Source: Thermophagus sp052400625
GTDB lineage: Bacteria; Bacteroidota; Bacteroidia; Bacteroidales; Marinilabiliaceae
DNA: 64,000 nucleotides
Assembly (NCBI GenBank): GCA_052400625.1
Contig: JBQTGH010000002.1
Direction: 5' to 3' (one strand)
The notes beneath the pieces are model-generated. The model was not told where the DNA came from and ran no database searches. It was given only the letters and a program-made list of their open reading frames with translations. Below are positions 1 to 8,677 of the stretch, piece by piece. Position numbers and translations under genes: made by a program. Every line of letters starts with the position of its first letter. Positions within the stretch are counted from its first letter, which is position 1.

Positions 1-1211
1 ATTAAGTTCGTATTACCGAAATAAGTATAATACCTTGCCAGATTATTGGCTCTTGTAGAAATCCTTGTATTGCTGTTTATAAAATCGTTTTCAAATTTGT
101 TTTGAAGCTTTTGAAATTCACGTTCATCGATCAAGTTGTTTTTAACTTTCTCTATTTCATCAATCATAGCCTGCTCAAGTTCGGCAACATCTTTTCCCAT
201 ATTAGGTAGTGCAAGAGTGATGCTGACACTGGGATCACGAAAGGGAAGCGGGAATGAACCAACCTGCATGGCAATTTGCTGTTCATCCACCAATGCTTTA
301 TATAAACGAGAGCTGTGACCATCAGAAAGCAGGGTACTTAACATATCCAACGCATAAAAGTCTTCCGTTCCCATTGCCGGTGTACGATAAGCATGTAAAA
401 CCAACGGCAACTGAATGTTATCAAAAATGGTATCACGAATTTCGCCATTGAGCGGGGGCTCTACAACCGTAGGACGGAAAATCTCTTCTTTCCCGGATGG
501 GATATCACCAAAATACTTTTCTACCAGATGGCGGGCATTTTCGATTTCAATATCTCCTGCAATTACCAGAACAGCATTGTTCGGAACATAAAACTGATCG
601 TAGAAATGTTGGAACTCTTCATCCTTGGCAGCCCTGATATGATCGGGATCTCCTATGGTAGTCCAACGATATGGATGCTTTTTAAACGCCCGTTTCATCA
701 CTTCAATAAGAATGGAACCATAGGGACGGTTATCATAGCTTTGTTTCTTTTCTTCAATAACCACTTTCTTCTGGGTGGCTATTCCGATACTGTCTACCCT
801 CGCATGCAGCATCCGCTCTGATTCGAGCCAAAGTCCCATTTCTAACTGATTTGAAGGAAGGACTTCATAATAATAGGTCCGATCGACCGAGGTGTTGGCA
901 TTAAGTGTCCCCCCAGCCTTTTCAACAAATTTAGCATATTCACCTCTGGGGATATTTTTTGTTCCTTCAAACATCAAATGCTCAAAAAAGTGTGCAAATC
1001 CTGTGCGGTTGGGCTGTTCATTCTTGGAGCCCACGTGATACATTACACTAACCGACACAATCGGGGTGGAATGATCTTCATGAAGTATCACATGCAGCCC
1101 GTTGGTGAGATCAAATTCGGTAAACTCAATCCTCTGTTGCTGCGCTATCATTACGCTTCCTGAAAGCATCAAGACCAACAGAGTTAATAAACTTTTCTTT
1201 GTTTTTTTCAT
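1..1211 (-). CDS. M16 family zinc metallopeptidase (insulinase/pitrilysin-like), 3' end outside the window
   Basis: Reading the minus strand from the ATG at 1211-1209 gives an open frame that runs off the left edge (about 403 residues visible). It starts with a signal peptide (MKKTKKSLL, hydrophobic core, then AQQQ), so the product is exported to the periplasm or cell surface. The inverted M16 zinc motif HxxEH is visible as HFFEH in the stretch AHFFEHLMFEGTKN, preceded by a typical NGLHVILHED strand. A second M16-like domain follows (NTVVEPPLNGEIRDT region and onward). M16 enzymes degrade peptides in a clam-shell chamber; many bacterial forms are about 420 or 900 residues, so the C-terminal part may be missing here. 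The family call is firm; substrate is unknown. Confidence 0.85.
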   Translation of the reverse strand, partial: MKKTKKSLLTLLVLMLSGSVMIAQQQRIEFTEFDLTNGLHVILHEDHSTPIVSVSVMYHVGSKNEQPNRTGFAHFFEHLMFEGTKNIPRGEYAKFVEKAGGTLNANTSVDRTYYYEVLPSNQLEMGLWLESERMLHARVDSIGIATQKKVVIEEKKQSYDNRPYGSILIEVMKRAFKKHPYRWTTIGDPDHIRAAKDEEFQHFYDQFYVPNNAVLVIAGDIEIENARHLVEKYFGDIPSGKEEIFRPTVVEPPLNGEIRDTIFDNIQLPLVLHAYRTPAMGTEDFYALDMLSTLLSDGHSSRLYKALVDEQQIAMQVGSFPLPFRDPSVSITLALPNMGKDVAELEQAMIDEIEKVKNNLIDEREFQKLQNKFENDFINSNTRISTRANNLARYYTYFGNTNL

Positions 1212-1664
1212 ATTACATTGCTTTAATAGTTAAGGTTTTGCCTAAAGACCAGGCTGTCAAAACTCAAGATTTTAAAATGTTAAAAAGTTTTTTTGGACTT
1301 TGATCGTTTGAAATTTGTTTTCCCTGCTCACAAGCAAGTTATACGGAAGGAGACAAATTCAACATTCGGACCAAACCATTTAACCAACAGTTTTTAAACT
1401 GTTTACACAAGCCTAATGCAACATCACAGTCATTAAATCGCACGTTAACGAACATGTTTGTGCACGCTAATGAACACCAAAAAATCACTTTATTTTCTAC
1501 CTTTGTGCAAAGACAAGCAAACATTAAAATCAAACTTGGTGAAGATCAGATAATCTGAAACCAAATGCAACGGACATAATCATTAGAATTTATCCGGACT
1601 TTTTTGGGAAAAATAAATGATTCAATCGAAGTCATGCTAGTTTCCTTAGACCAATATCTAAAAT
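1212..1664. other. Intergenic region upstream of the M16 and DUF6452 genes
   Basis: The two flanking genes diverge from this 450-base AT-rich stretch. A plus-strand TACCTTTG at 1498-1505 fits the Bacteroidota -7 element TAnnTTTG, but no TTTG lies at the right distance upstream. Bases 1633-1664, directly before the next ATG, are a diverged copy of the dispersed repeat seen again near 30 kb and 58.6 kb. A short minus-strand ORF here shows no protein-like features. Confidence 0.4.
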
Positions 1665-2129
1665 ATGAAATTTGTAAACTATTTATTCTTTGCACTAATC
1701 ATTCTTTTGGCAGTCGTAGCTTGCAATGATGATGAGGCTTGCCTGTCCAATCAGCATTCGGTTCAAGCTAATTTGCTTTCGGCCTGGTGGGCAGAAGACA
1801 CTGACACAACCCTTACAGAAGTCTCAATAATAGGCCTAAATATGGCCGACAGTATTTATAAAAATGAATCTCTTTCAGATCTGTTTTTGCCTTTAAGTTT
1901 TCAATCAGATACTTCTTCTTTTATTATTTCGTCCAAAACGTTGAAAGACACTCTTCATATCATATCAACGAAAGAACTCGATTTCATCTCCGGTGAATGT
2001 GGATATATCTTTACATTTGATCTGGACACCGTAATTCATACCAATGCATTCATAGATTCCGTCTCTATCATTTATCCAAAAGTAAAATATGGCGAAACTA
2101 CAGAGAATATCAAACTATATATTTATTAG
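1665..2129 (+). CDS. DUF6452-like lipoprotein
   Basis: A 154-residue protein with an N-terminal lipoprotein signal: MKFVNYLFF, hydrophobic core, lipobox LAVVAC with the Cys at residue 20, then CNDDEACLS. The rest is a small beta-rich domain with the ECGYIFTFDL stretch and a short C-terminal strand. This pattern matches my memory of DUF6452, a Bacteroidota lipoprotein family commonly found directly before DUF6048, as here. The two genes overlap by 41 bases. Function is unknown; location should be the periplasmic face of the inner or outer membrane. A diverged dispersed repeat abuts the start codon. Family name is by recognition, not search. Confidence 0.65.
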   Translation: MKFVNYLFFALIILLAVVACNDDEACLSNQHSVQANLLSAWWAEDTDTTLTEVSIIGLNMADSIYKNESLSDLFLPLSFQSDTSSFIISSKTLKDTLHIISTKELDFISGECGYIFTFDLDTVIHTNAFIDSVSIIYPKVKYGETTENIKLYIY

Positions 2130-2805
2130 TTTCTTGCTTATCTCTTCTGCGGCAAAAGGACAAAACAAGGATCAAAGCCTTTTTCCCATTAATGAAAAGG
2201 TTCGAAGGGGACTGACTTTGGGGGTCAACCTGGAAGGTCCTATTGGACACTTATTCGACAACGACAAATCAGCGTTTTCTTTTGTAACGCATATTAACCT
2301 GTCGTCCAATTGGTTTTTCCGGGGTGAAGCAGGATTTGAAAACTTAACCTTCTCAGAAAGTCATGCCAAAGAAAGAAACTATCAATATCAGAGCAATGGT
2401 TCCTTCCTTAAGGCAGGTATTTTATACGACTTTTTTAATGTGGACGAAAGAGGAAATAACGACAACATCTTTATTGGATTAAATTATGGCTATGCCTTGC
2501 AGCAGCATGGCAGTAACAGCCTCACAATACAGAATGGCTATTGGGATGACTACCAGGCATCTATGGACGACTATTTTCTTCAGACCCACTGGTTTGAACT
2601 GTTAGCCGGACCGAGAACAGAGTTGCTTAAAAATCTTTACATGGGGTGGACCCTGAATATCCGGGTAAAAGTATTTCAGGATAATTCAAAACCACTTAAA
2701 CCCTATTCTGTTCCGGGCTTCGGAAATGGTAACAATACCATTAACATAGGTTTCTCATATCTCATTGAGTATTTTATCCCATGGCAAAGTAAGAAACACA
2801 GATAA
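2089..2805 (+). CDS. DUF6048-like secreted outer-membrane-type protein
   Basis: A 238-residue protein whose ATG lies 41 bases inside the preceding gene. This start is favoured because it gives a proper signal peptide (MAKLQRISNYIFISFLLISS, AAKGQN cleavage region). The mature part alternates short beta strands with turns (RRGLTLGVNL, WFFRGEAGFENL, NIFIGLNYGYA, WFELLAGPRTELLKNLYMGW), typical of a small outer-membrane barrel or barrel-like fold. It resembles the Bacteroidota family DUF6048, which is usually paired with DUF6452. The tight overlap suggests translational coupling and a joint envelope role. No function is known. Confidence 0.65.
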   Translation: MAKLQRISNYIFISFLLISSAAKGQNKDQSLFPINEKVRRGLTLGVNLEGPIGHLFDNDKSAFSFVTHINLSSNWFFRGEAGFENLTFSESHAKERNYQYQSNGSFLKAGILYDFFNVDERGNNDNIFIGLNYGYALQQHGSNSLTIQNGYWDDYQASMDDYFLQTHWFELLAGPRTELLKNLYMGWTLNIRVKVFQDNSKPLKPYSVPGFGNGNNTINIGFSYLIEYFIPWQSKKHR

Positions 2806-2906
2806 CCGTTATGAAACAAAAAAAATTTTTCTTTTAGGGTATGATTTTTAACTACATAACCCATCATAATCCCCCATCTTCAACTCATCATTTTTAAGCT
2901 TCAATC

Positions 2907-3494
2907 ATGAATCAAAAAAAGAATATTGCAGTCTTTTGTGCTTCCAGTCCTTTGGTGCCTCGAAAATACTTTGATGCTGCGACCAAAGCATCTTCAGCCC
3001 TGATAAACGCCGGATACGGCATCATCTATGGCGGAGGCAGCAATGGTCTTATGGGTGCGGTTGCCGATGAAGCACTCAAACACAACGCTCCCGTAACAGG
3101 AGTAATTCCCCGTTTTATGGTTGAAGTGGAATGGCAGCATAAAAAGGTTGATGACATGGTCTTGGTAGATACCATGCACCAGCGGAAAGAGTTAATGGTG
3201 AAAAACAGTTCTGGTATTCTGGCCCTACCCGGTGGTATAGGAACGCTGGAGGAACTTTTCGAAGTACTATCCCTTAAAAAACTGGGGCAATACCCACACC
3301 CTGTGATTATACTCAACACGGACGGTTACTTTGATGGATTAACCCAACTTTTTCATAAAATGACAGATGAAAGCTTTATGCGTCCAATCCACCAAGAAAT
3401 GTGGAGCATGGTGCAAAGTCCGGATGAGATAGTCCCGGCCTTGAAAAATTCCAAGCCTTGGGGAAAGGATGCCATCAGTTTTGCAGCCCTTTAG
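2907..3494 (+). CDS. LOG family protein (nucleotide 5'-monophosphate nucleosidase)
   Basis: A 195-residue Rossmann-like protein with the LOG/TIGR00730 signature: GIIYGGGSNGLMG near residue 40, the DTMHQRKELM segment, and LPGGIGTLEELFEV near residue 110, which carries the PGGxGTxxE catalytic motif. LOG proteins cleave the N-glycosidic bond of nucleoside monophosphates, classically cytokinin riboside 5'-phosphates; in bacteria outside plant associates the physiological substrate is often AMP or unclear. It is cytosolic. The promoter of the next gene overlaps its last 15 bases. Length and motifs are normal for the family. Confidence 0.9.
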   Translation: MNQKKNIAVFCASSPLVPRKYFDAATKASSALINAGYGIIYGGGSNGLMGAVADEALKHNAPVTGVIPRFMVEVEWQHKKVDDMVLVDTMHQRKELMVKNSSGILALPGGIGTLEELFEVLSLKKLGQYPHPVIILNTDGYFDGLTQLFHKMTDESFMRPIHQEMWSMVQSPDEIVPALKNSKPWGKDAISFAAL

Positions 3495-3511
3495 GAAAAG
3501 TTTTATTTTTG
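3480..3511 (+). promoter_or_regulatory. Bacteroidota-type promoter for the DUF4271-hemD pair
   Basis: TTTG at 3480-3483, a 20-base spacer, then TATTTTTG at 3504-3511, matching TTTG-N19-21-TAnnTTTG. It overlaps the end of the LOG gene and would give a very short leader to the ATG at 3531. This supports ATG 3531 over a TTG at 3522. Confidence 0.6.
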
Positions 3512-3530
3512 TTTACCAATCTTGATCTGT

Positions 3531-4667
3531 ATGAACAGCCAAACACACCCTGCAAATCATTCGTCCGTAGCAGCGCAGGATAGCTCTGCACAAATCATCC
3601 GTCCGGCTGTTGAAATCCCGAAAAAAATAGAGATTAAAGTAGACAGGCCGGAAATAAAACTACTGCCTTTGGAGCCTGATTCTTCATCCAGTCAACGCAG
3701 GAACCTTATCGTTTCTAAAAAAGGAAAAGTGCAGGCAGATACGAATACCCAACAAACCGAAGAAGATGTATTGACAAGGGCTACCGTTCCTGATACACTG
3801 GACAATATACTCATATCAGATTGGAAATCAACAGGATTCAAGAAGCAGCTTTGGTCATCTGAAACCAACGACTCTCTTTGTATTGTCCCCCTATTCAAAA
3901 ACAAAAAAAAGAAGCTCGAAACGAAAATAGATTCTATACCATCCCACAAGGAAAATGTAGAGGAAGTTAAATCAAATTACTATACCGAAGAAGAACCCGG
4001 TCCCCAATTCGAATATCACAGCGAATTGCGGACCGACCCCTGGTTCATAAGTACCTTGCTGTTTTTTGTGGCCATAACAGGAATAGTCCGCTTAAAATGG
4101 CAAAAATATTTGAATCAAGTTTTCCATGCCATAATTTTTTCTAATCTGGCCATAAAACTCCAAACCTCATCTGAGAATAGTCAAAAACCGGCATCCATAC
4201 TACTAAACCTTTTGTTTTACGGAAATTTCTCAATCTTTCTTTATGAATTTATGCTATTGAGACAACGCACATTTTTTGATCTCTATGGTTGGAAGTTGTG
4301 GCTGGTTATTTTGGGTTTTCTTTTGGTCGTTTTCAATTCAAAAATGATCGTTTACCGATTTGTAGGATGGATATTCAGGATCCAAGATCGAACGACCGAT
4401 TACCTGTTTCGTTCGGCTGTTATGAACAAATCTTTTGGCGTGATCCTGATGCCGTTAATCGTTTTATTCCCATTCATCACCCCTGATGCACGTCATTTGG
4501 TACCTAAAATTGGTTTCTTGATTTTTATATTACTGTATTTAACACAGATAACAAGAGGAATTGTAGCAAATTTAAGGGATACGCTTTCAGGTTATTACAT
4601 TATTTTGTACCTTTGTGCCCTGGAAATATTACCCTTGTCAATACTATACAAGGTACTGTTTAATTGA
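3531..4667 (+). CDS. DUF4271 domain membrane protein
   Basis: About 378 residues from the ATG at 3531. The first 165 residues are hydrophilic, rich in Ser, Lys and Glu, and look disordered. The C-terminal half holds about six membrane spans (WFISTLLFFVAITGIVRL; NLLFYGNFSIFLYEFMLL; LWLVILGFLLVVFN; and a final pair ending LEILPLSILYKVLF). This layout and its position directly before hemD match the Bacteroidota DUF4271 family, whose function is unknown. A TTG at 3522 would add three residues but sits within the expected transcription start zone. Probably co-transcribed with the uroporphyrinogen-III synthase gene. Confidence 0.75.
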   Translation: MNSQTHPANHSSVAAQDSSAQIIRPAVEIPKKIEIKVDRPEIKLLPLEPDSSSSQRRNLIVSKKGKVQADTNTQQTEEDVLTRATVPDTLDNILISDWKSTGFKKQLWSSETNDSLCIVPLFKNKKKKLETKIDSIPSHKENVEEVKSNYYTEEEPGPQFEYHSELRTDPWFISTLLFFVAITGIVRLKWQKYLNQVFHAIIFSNLAIKLQTSSENSQKPASILLNLLFYGNFSIFLYEFMLLRQRTFFDLYGWKLWLVILGFLLVVFNSKMIVYRFVGWIFRIQDRTTDYLFRSAVMNKSFGVILMPLIVLFPFITPDARHLVPKIGFLIFILLYLTQITRGIVANLRDTLSGYYIILYLCALEILPLSILYKVLFN

Positions 4668-4717
4668 CCTGATTACTGAAATGGTTTCTGGTTTTGTTGA
4701 ACTAAAACTTAAGTAAA

Positions 4718-5464
4718 TTGAAGATCAAAAAAATTCTGGTTTCACAACCTAAACCGTCAACGCCAAAATCCCCTTATTTTGAGCTGTCTGAAAAAAATAA
4801 TGTAAAAATTGATTTCAGACCCTTCATTCAGGTAGAAGGGGTATCATCTAAAGAATTCAGACAACAGAAAATCAATATTCTTGAGCACACAGCGGTGATT
4901 TTCACCAGCCGAACGGCAATTGACCATTTTTTCAGAATTTGTGAAGAAACCCGCGTGACCGTTCCTGATGACATGAAGTACTTCTGCATTTCTGAAGCGA
5001 CAGCCTTTTATCTGCAAAAGTACATTGTATACCGAAAACGAAAAATTTTTCATTCTACCGGGAAATTTCCGGATTTAATTGAGGTCATTAAAAAACACAA
5101 ACAGGAAAAGTTTTTGGTGCCCCTCTCTGATATTCATAAACCGGAAATTCCGAACCTGCTGACAAAAGCAAAGGTTAAATTTACCAAGGCTATTTTGTAT
5201 CGTACCGTAAGCAGCGATCTAAGTGACTTAAAAGATATTAACTACGATGTTTTGGTCTTTTTTAGTCCTTCAGGAATAAAATCGCTTCTACAGAATTTCC
5301 CGGATTTTAAGCAGAACGACACTCTGATTGCCTCATTTGGCCCGGCAACAGCCAAGGCCGTAAAAGAAGCCGGTCTGCGTCTTGACATTCAAGCCCCCAT
5401 GCCACAAGCTCCATCCATGACGGCTGCTCTGGAAATGTACATCAAAAAATATAACAAAAAATAA
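4718..5464 (+). CDS. hemD: Uroporphyrinogen-III synthase, TTG start
   Basis: A 248-residue protein of the HemD fold, which converts hydroxymethylbilane to uroporphyrinogen III in heme biosynthesis. Recognisable parts are the start KIKKILVSQPKP, the HTAVIFTSRTAIDHFF strand-helix, FLVPLSDIHKPEIP, and the second-domain segment VLVFFSPSGIKSLLQNF followed by IASFGPATAKAVKEAG. The start is TTG at 4718: no ATG exists before residue 86, and the TTG frame begins exactly where family members begin. It lies 50 bases after DUF4271, a common Bacteroidota pairing. HemD sequences diverge widely, so the call rests on pattern and context. Confidence 0.8.
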   Translation: MKIKKILVSQPKPSTPKSPYFELSEKNNVKIDFRPFIQVEGVSSKEFRQQKINILEHTAVIFTSRTAIDHFFRICEETRVTVPDDMKYFCISEATAFYLQKYIVYRKRKIFHSTGKFPDLIEVIKKHKQEKFLVPLSDIHKPEIPNLLTKAKVKFTKAILYRTVSSDLSDLKDINYDVLVFFSPSGIKSLLQNFPDFKQNDTLIASFGPATAKAVKEAGLRLDIQAPMPQAPSMTAALEMYIKKYNKK

Positions 5465-5478
5465 GTTTTTCTAAATTC

Positions 5479-5510
5479 AAACCTGCCCCTTAATTGGGGC
5501 AGGTTTATTT
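5479..5510 (+). terminator. Rho-independent terminator after hemD
   Basis: A perfect 11-bp stem (5479-5489 with 5496-5506), loop TTAATT, followed by a T-rich tail. The GC core is CCTGCCCC/GGGGCAGG. Confidence 0.9.
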
Positions 5511-5753
5511 TCCGGCTTGCGACCCATCACTAACCCCGCAAACAATAGGCAATAAGCCAAAACCACTTGCTGAATATTTCCGATAATTCAAAAAGAATTA
5601 AACTAGAAAAACAATTCGGATCAAGTGGATTAAAAACAAGCAAAAAAACTACGAATCTCCTGATTATTCTTTTTTGTCAAAAATGAAACGAATCATCCAA
5701 CAACCCGCTTATTTATTGATCAACGGGGGAGGAGAATTTAGGACAACCAACCA

Positions 5754-6170
5754 ATGCATCGACCAGGATTCACGCTCGGAAAACCGGAAAAGCTCTGTCG
5801 TCGAAAAGTAATAGATCAGCTTTTCAATAAGGGGAAGTCATTTCTGGTCTTTCCTTTCCGGGTTCAGTATTTGCCCGTTACCCTTCCTGAGGATGTTTCT
5901 GTTCAGGTATTATTTTCGGTATCAAAACGACGCTTCAAACGAGCTGTTAAACGCAATCTACTTAAACGGCGAATGCGGGAAGCCTATCGGTTAAACAAAT
6001 ACCCTCTGTACAACGTTGTCAATGATAGTTCACTTCAGGTGGCGGTCGCGTTTGTTTATATTGGAGATAAAGAACTTGACTATAAAACCATTGAAAAAGG
6101 AATGAAAAAAGCTTTGCTCAAACTTTCCGATGAAATAGGAAAAAATGAAATTTATCAGAAAAATATATGA
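5754..6170 (+). CDS. rnpA: Ribonuclease P protein component
   Basis: A 138-residue basic protein that supports the catalytic RNA of RNase P in maturing tRNA 5' ends. The RNR signature is clear at about residues 65-85 (VSKRRFKRAVKRNLLKRRM then REAYR), and the N terminus FTLGKPEKLCRRKVIDQLF is typical. It overlaps yidD by 26 bases, the usual rnpA-yidD arrangement. Neither rpmH nor dnaA lies next to it, which is normal in Bacteroidota. No clear TAnnTTTG promoter was found in the 240 bases upstream. Confidence 0.95.
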   Translation: MHRPGFTLGKPEKLCRRKVIDQLFNKGKSFLVFPFRVQYLPVTLPEDVSVQVLFSVSKRRFKRAVKRNLLKRRMREAYRLNKYPLYNVVNDSSLQVAVAFVYIGDKELDYKTIEKGMKKALLKLSDEIGKNEIYQKNI

Positions 6171-6396
6171 CGGAATAATAAAAGTACTGGTTTATATTTT
6201 AATCATACCGGTCAAATTTTATCAAATGGTCATCTCGCCTATGACAGGCCCTTCTTGTCGATACACGCCCACCTGTTCTGTTTATTCCATTCAGGCATTA
6301 AAAAAACATGGGCCCTTCAAAGGGTTATGGTTGGCCATAAAACGCATTTTATCATGTAATCCCTGGGGAGGCAGCGGATACGATCCAGTACCTTAA
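6145..6396 (+). CDS. yidD: Membrane protein insertion efficiency factor YidD
   Basis: An 83-residue protein with the YidD hallmarks SPMTGPSCRYTPTCSVYSIQ, ALKKHGPFKGLWLAIKRIL and SCNPWGGSGYDPVP, and an N-terminal amphipathic, partly hydrophobic helix. YidD binds the inner membrane and assists YidC-dependent insertion. The start ATG lies inside rnpA (26-base overlap), so translation is probably coupled. Length and all three Cys-containing motifs are complete. Confidence 0.95.
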   Translation: MKFIRKIYDGIIKVLVYILIIPVKFYQMVISPMTGPSCRYTPTCSVYSIQALKKHGPFKGLWLAIKRILSCNPWGGSGYDPVP

Positions 6397-6429
6397 AATG
6401 TTTTATCTTTATCTCCAAAATGTTTCCCT

Positions 6430-7692
6430 GTGAATGTCCTTCATATAAATAAATCGGATCAAAATGGAGGTGCTGCTTTGGCATCTGTCAGATTACTCAA
6501 TGCCCTTAGAGAAAACGGCACAGAGGCACAAATGCTCGTATTGCAGAACCAATCTCTGCATCCGGGTATCAGTCCATTGGCAAAGACACGACGAGATCTT
6601 CTTTTTCAGAATCTGAAATTTATGGCTGAAATAGCCTACTTTACAAGACATGAAAAAAATCGCCAACATCGGTTTTCCTTTTCCACTGCCTGTGCAGGAA
6701 CCGACATCAGTGGTCATCCAATGGTAAAAAAGGCGGATATTTTACATCTTCATTGGATCAACCAAGGTTTTTTATCCCTGAAAGATCTAAAAAAACTTAT
6801 CGCAACAAGGAAACCCATAGTATGGACCTTACACGATCTTTGGCCTGTTACAGGTGGCTGTCACTATCCGGGAGGCTGTGATGCGTTTTCAGCATCTTGC
6901 GGCTTTTGTCCTCTGCTTAAAAGACCCGGAAAAAAAGATTTATCGGCCCGTCAGTTCTCACAAAAACAAAACATCTATTCCGATGCATCCATCACCTTTG
7001 TAGGGTGTAGTAATTGGATAAAAAAAATGGCAGAACATAGTTCTCTGGCAAAAACAATTCAGCGTCCGATATATCAGATTTTTAATCCAATTGACATCTC
7101 CCTTTTTTCTCCGAAAAAAAAAGAAAAGATAAGACAACAACTAGGTCTTCCATTAAATAAAAAATTGATTCTTTTTGGGGCTGCAAATATTTCTGATCCT
7201 AGAAAAGGAACTAACCTATTGCTCAAAGCCCTTCAAAATATGGCATCCATTCAACCGGATTTGAAGCAAAAGGTAGAATTAATCGCTTTCGGAAAAAATA
7301 CCAATGACTTTCAACACAAATTGAATTTCTACCTGCATAATATCGGCATAGTGAACAGCCAGAAAAAAATGGCAAGTCTTTATCAGGCCGCCGATGCTTT
7401 TGTATTGCCTTCCCTACAGGACAATCTGCCCAATACAGTTGTTGAATCACTATCATGCGGCACTCCTGTTGTTGCCTTCAAGATCGGAGGTGTCCCGGAA
7501 ATGATCCGTCACAAAGAAAACGGTTTTTTAGCTGCCTCAGGAAACTGGGAAGAGCTTTCCATGGGTATTCTTCATGTTTTGAAAGATAATGGAGCCATGT
7601 CCTCCAACGCCAGAACATTTGCATTAAATCATTTTTCACCTGAGATAATAGCCGAAAAATACCAAACACTATATCAGTCATTGTCTGGATAG
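6430..7692 (+). CDS. Family 4 glycosyltransferase (WcaC-like)
   Basis: A 420-residue GT-B glycosyltransferase starting at GTG 6430 (MNVLHINKSDQNGGAA), the only start that keeps the full N-terminal donor-side loop. The GT4 C-terminal domain is clear: LILFGAANISDPRKGTNLLL near residue 240 and the EX7E region in PSLQDNLPNTVVESLSCG, TPVVAFKIGGVPEMI. The insert WTLHDLWPVTGGCHYPGGC with a Cys cluster resembles WcaC-type colanic acid transferases, which use nucleotide sugars to extend surface polysaccharide. It is followed by a GT2 gene, so both may serve envelope glycan synthesis. Donor and acceptor are unknown. Confidence 0.85.
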   Translation: MNVLHINKSDQNGGAALASVRLLNALRENGTEAQMLVLQNQSLHPGISPLAKTRRDLLFQNLKFMAEIAYFTRHEKNRQHRFSFSTACAGTDISGHPMVKKADILHLHWINQGFLSLKDLKKLIATRKPIVWTLHDLWPVTGGCHYPGGCDAFSASCGFCPLLKRPGKKDLSARQFSQKQNIYSDASITFVGCSNWIKKMAEHSSLAKTIQRPIYQIFNPIDISLFSPKKKEKIRQQLGLPLNKKLILFGAANISDPRKGTNLLLKALQNMASIQPDLKQKVELIAFGKNTNDFQHKLNFYLHNIGIVNSQKKMASLYQAADAFVLPSLQDNLPNTVVESLSCGTPVVAFKIGGVPEMIRHKENGFLAASGNWEELSMGILHVLKDNGAMSSNARTFALNHFSPEIIAEKYQTLYQSLSG

Positions 7693-7848
7693 CCATTTTT
7701 TCATCTTCTATCTAGGCTAAAAAGCTAACAATAAATTGCGTAAACCATAGGCATCAATTTTCTGAAAAGCTCACGTAAAAGCTCATATAATAATTTCTAA
7801 TGCATACTAATTTTGACAGAATCGTTTTAAACAAAAACAATTTTCGTA

Positions 7849-8595
7849 ATGCATCATCCTACCGTTAGCATTATTACCGTAGTATATAATGGAGTCGACA
7901 CTCTGGAATACACGATCAAAGCGGTACTAGCGCTCACATATCCTCATACCGAATTCATTATTATTGATGGCGGCAGCTCTGACGGCACCATTAATATCAT
8001 AAAAAAATACGAAAAGAAAATCTCCAGATGGACAAGCGGCCCCGATGCAGGTTTATATGATGCCATGAACAAAGGGATGGAACTAGCAACTGGCGATTAT
8101 TTTTGGTTTATTAACTCCGGTGATGCCCCAGCATCCTCAGATATACTTGAAAAGGTCTTCTCCGGTGATGTTTTCGCCGATATTTACTATGGCGAAACTG
8201 TTATCATTGATGCAGCCGGAAAGGAAATAGGGCCCCGACGCCTTTCCCCTCCAAAAAAATTAAAATGGAAAGATTTCAGGATGGGGATGCTTGTCAGTCA
8301 TCAATCATTCATTGCTTCTCGAAGAATAACTAAAAAATACAATTTACAATACAAATTTTCCGCTGACTACGATTGGTGCCTTCATGCTTTAAAAAAAGCA
8401 AAAAAGGTGCGCAATACGCATCTCATTTTATCACTATTTCGAGATGGAGGCCTTACCAAACAAAATATTATCCCAGGCCTAAAAGAACGTTTCCAAATAA
8501 TGACCAAGAATTATGGATTGATCTCAACCATTCTGGCCCATTTCATTATTGCCCCCAAATTCTTTTGGTATTTGATAAATAACAAACGTTATTAA
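7849..8595 (+). CDS. Family 2 glycosyltransferase
   Basis: A 248-residue GT-A enzyme. Visible features are VSIITVVYNGVDTLEYTIKA at the N terminus, EFIIIDGGSSDGT (nucleotide-binding), WTSGPDAGLYDAMNKGMELA, and WFINSGDAPAS, which holds the position of the metal-binding D-x-D-like motif. A later HQSFIASR stretch and FSADYDWCLHALKKAKK are typical of WcaE/WcaA-like transferases. It is cytosolic or peripheral and likely adds one sugar to a lipid-linked glycan. It is separated from the GT4 gene by 156 bases with a lone TAATTTTG at 7808-7815, so it may have its own weak promoter. Confidence 0.85.
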   Translation: MHHPTVSIITVVYNGVDTLEYTIKAVLALTYPHTEFIIIDGGSSDGTINIIKKYEKKISRWTSGPDAGLYDAMNKGMELATGDYFWFINSGDAPASSDILEKVFSGDVFADIYYGETVIIDAAGKEIGPRRLSPPKKLKWKDFRMGMLVSHQSFIASRRITKKYNLQYKFSADYDWCLHALKKAKKVRNTHLILSLFRDGGLTKQNIIPGLKERFQIMTKNYGLISTILAHFIIAPKFFWYLINNKRY

Positions 8596-8677
8596 TGGGC
8601 ATGATATTTAGCAAAATCAAGATGCTTTTTGAAATTTAATAGGACCCAACAAAACCTCTTTTGAGAAAGATCTGGAT

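Noticed and set aside
1339..1533. 64-residue minus-strand ORF
   Set aside because: No ribosome site, no family resemblance, Cys-rich low-quality text in an intergenic region.
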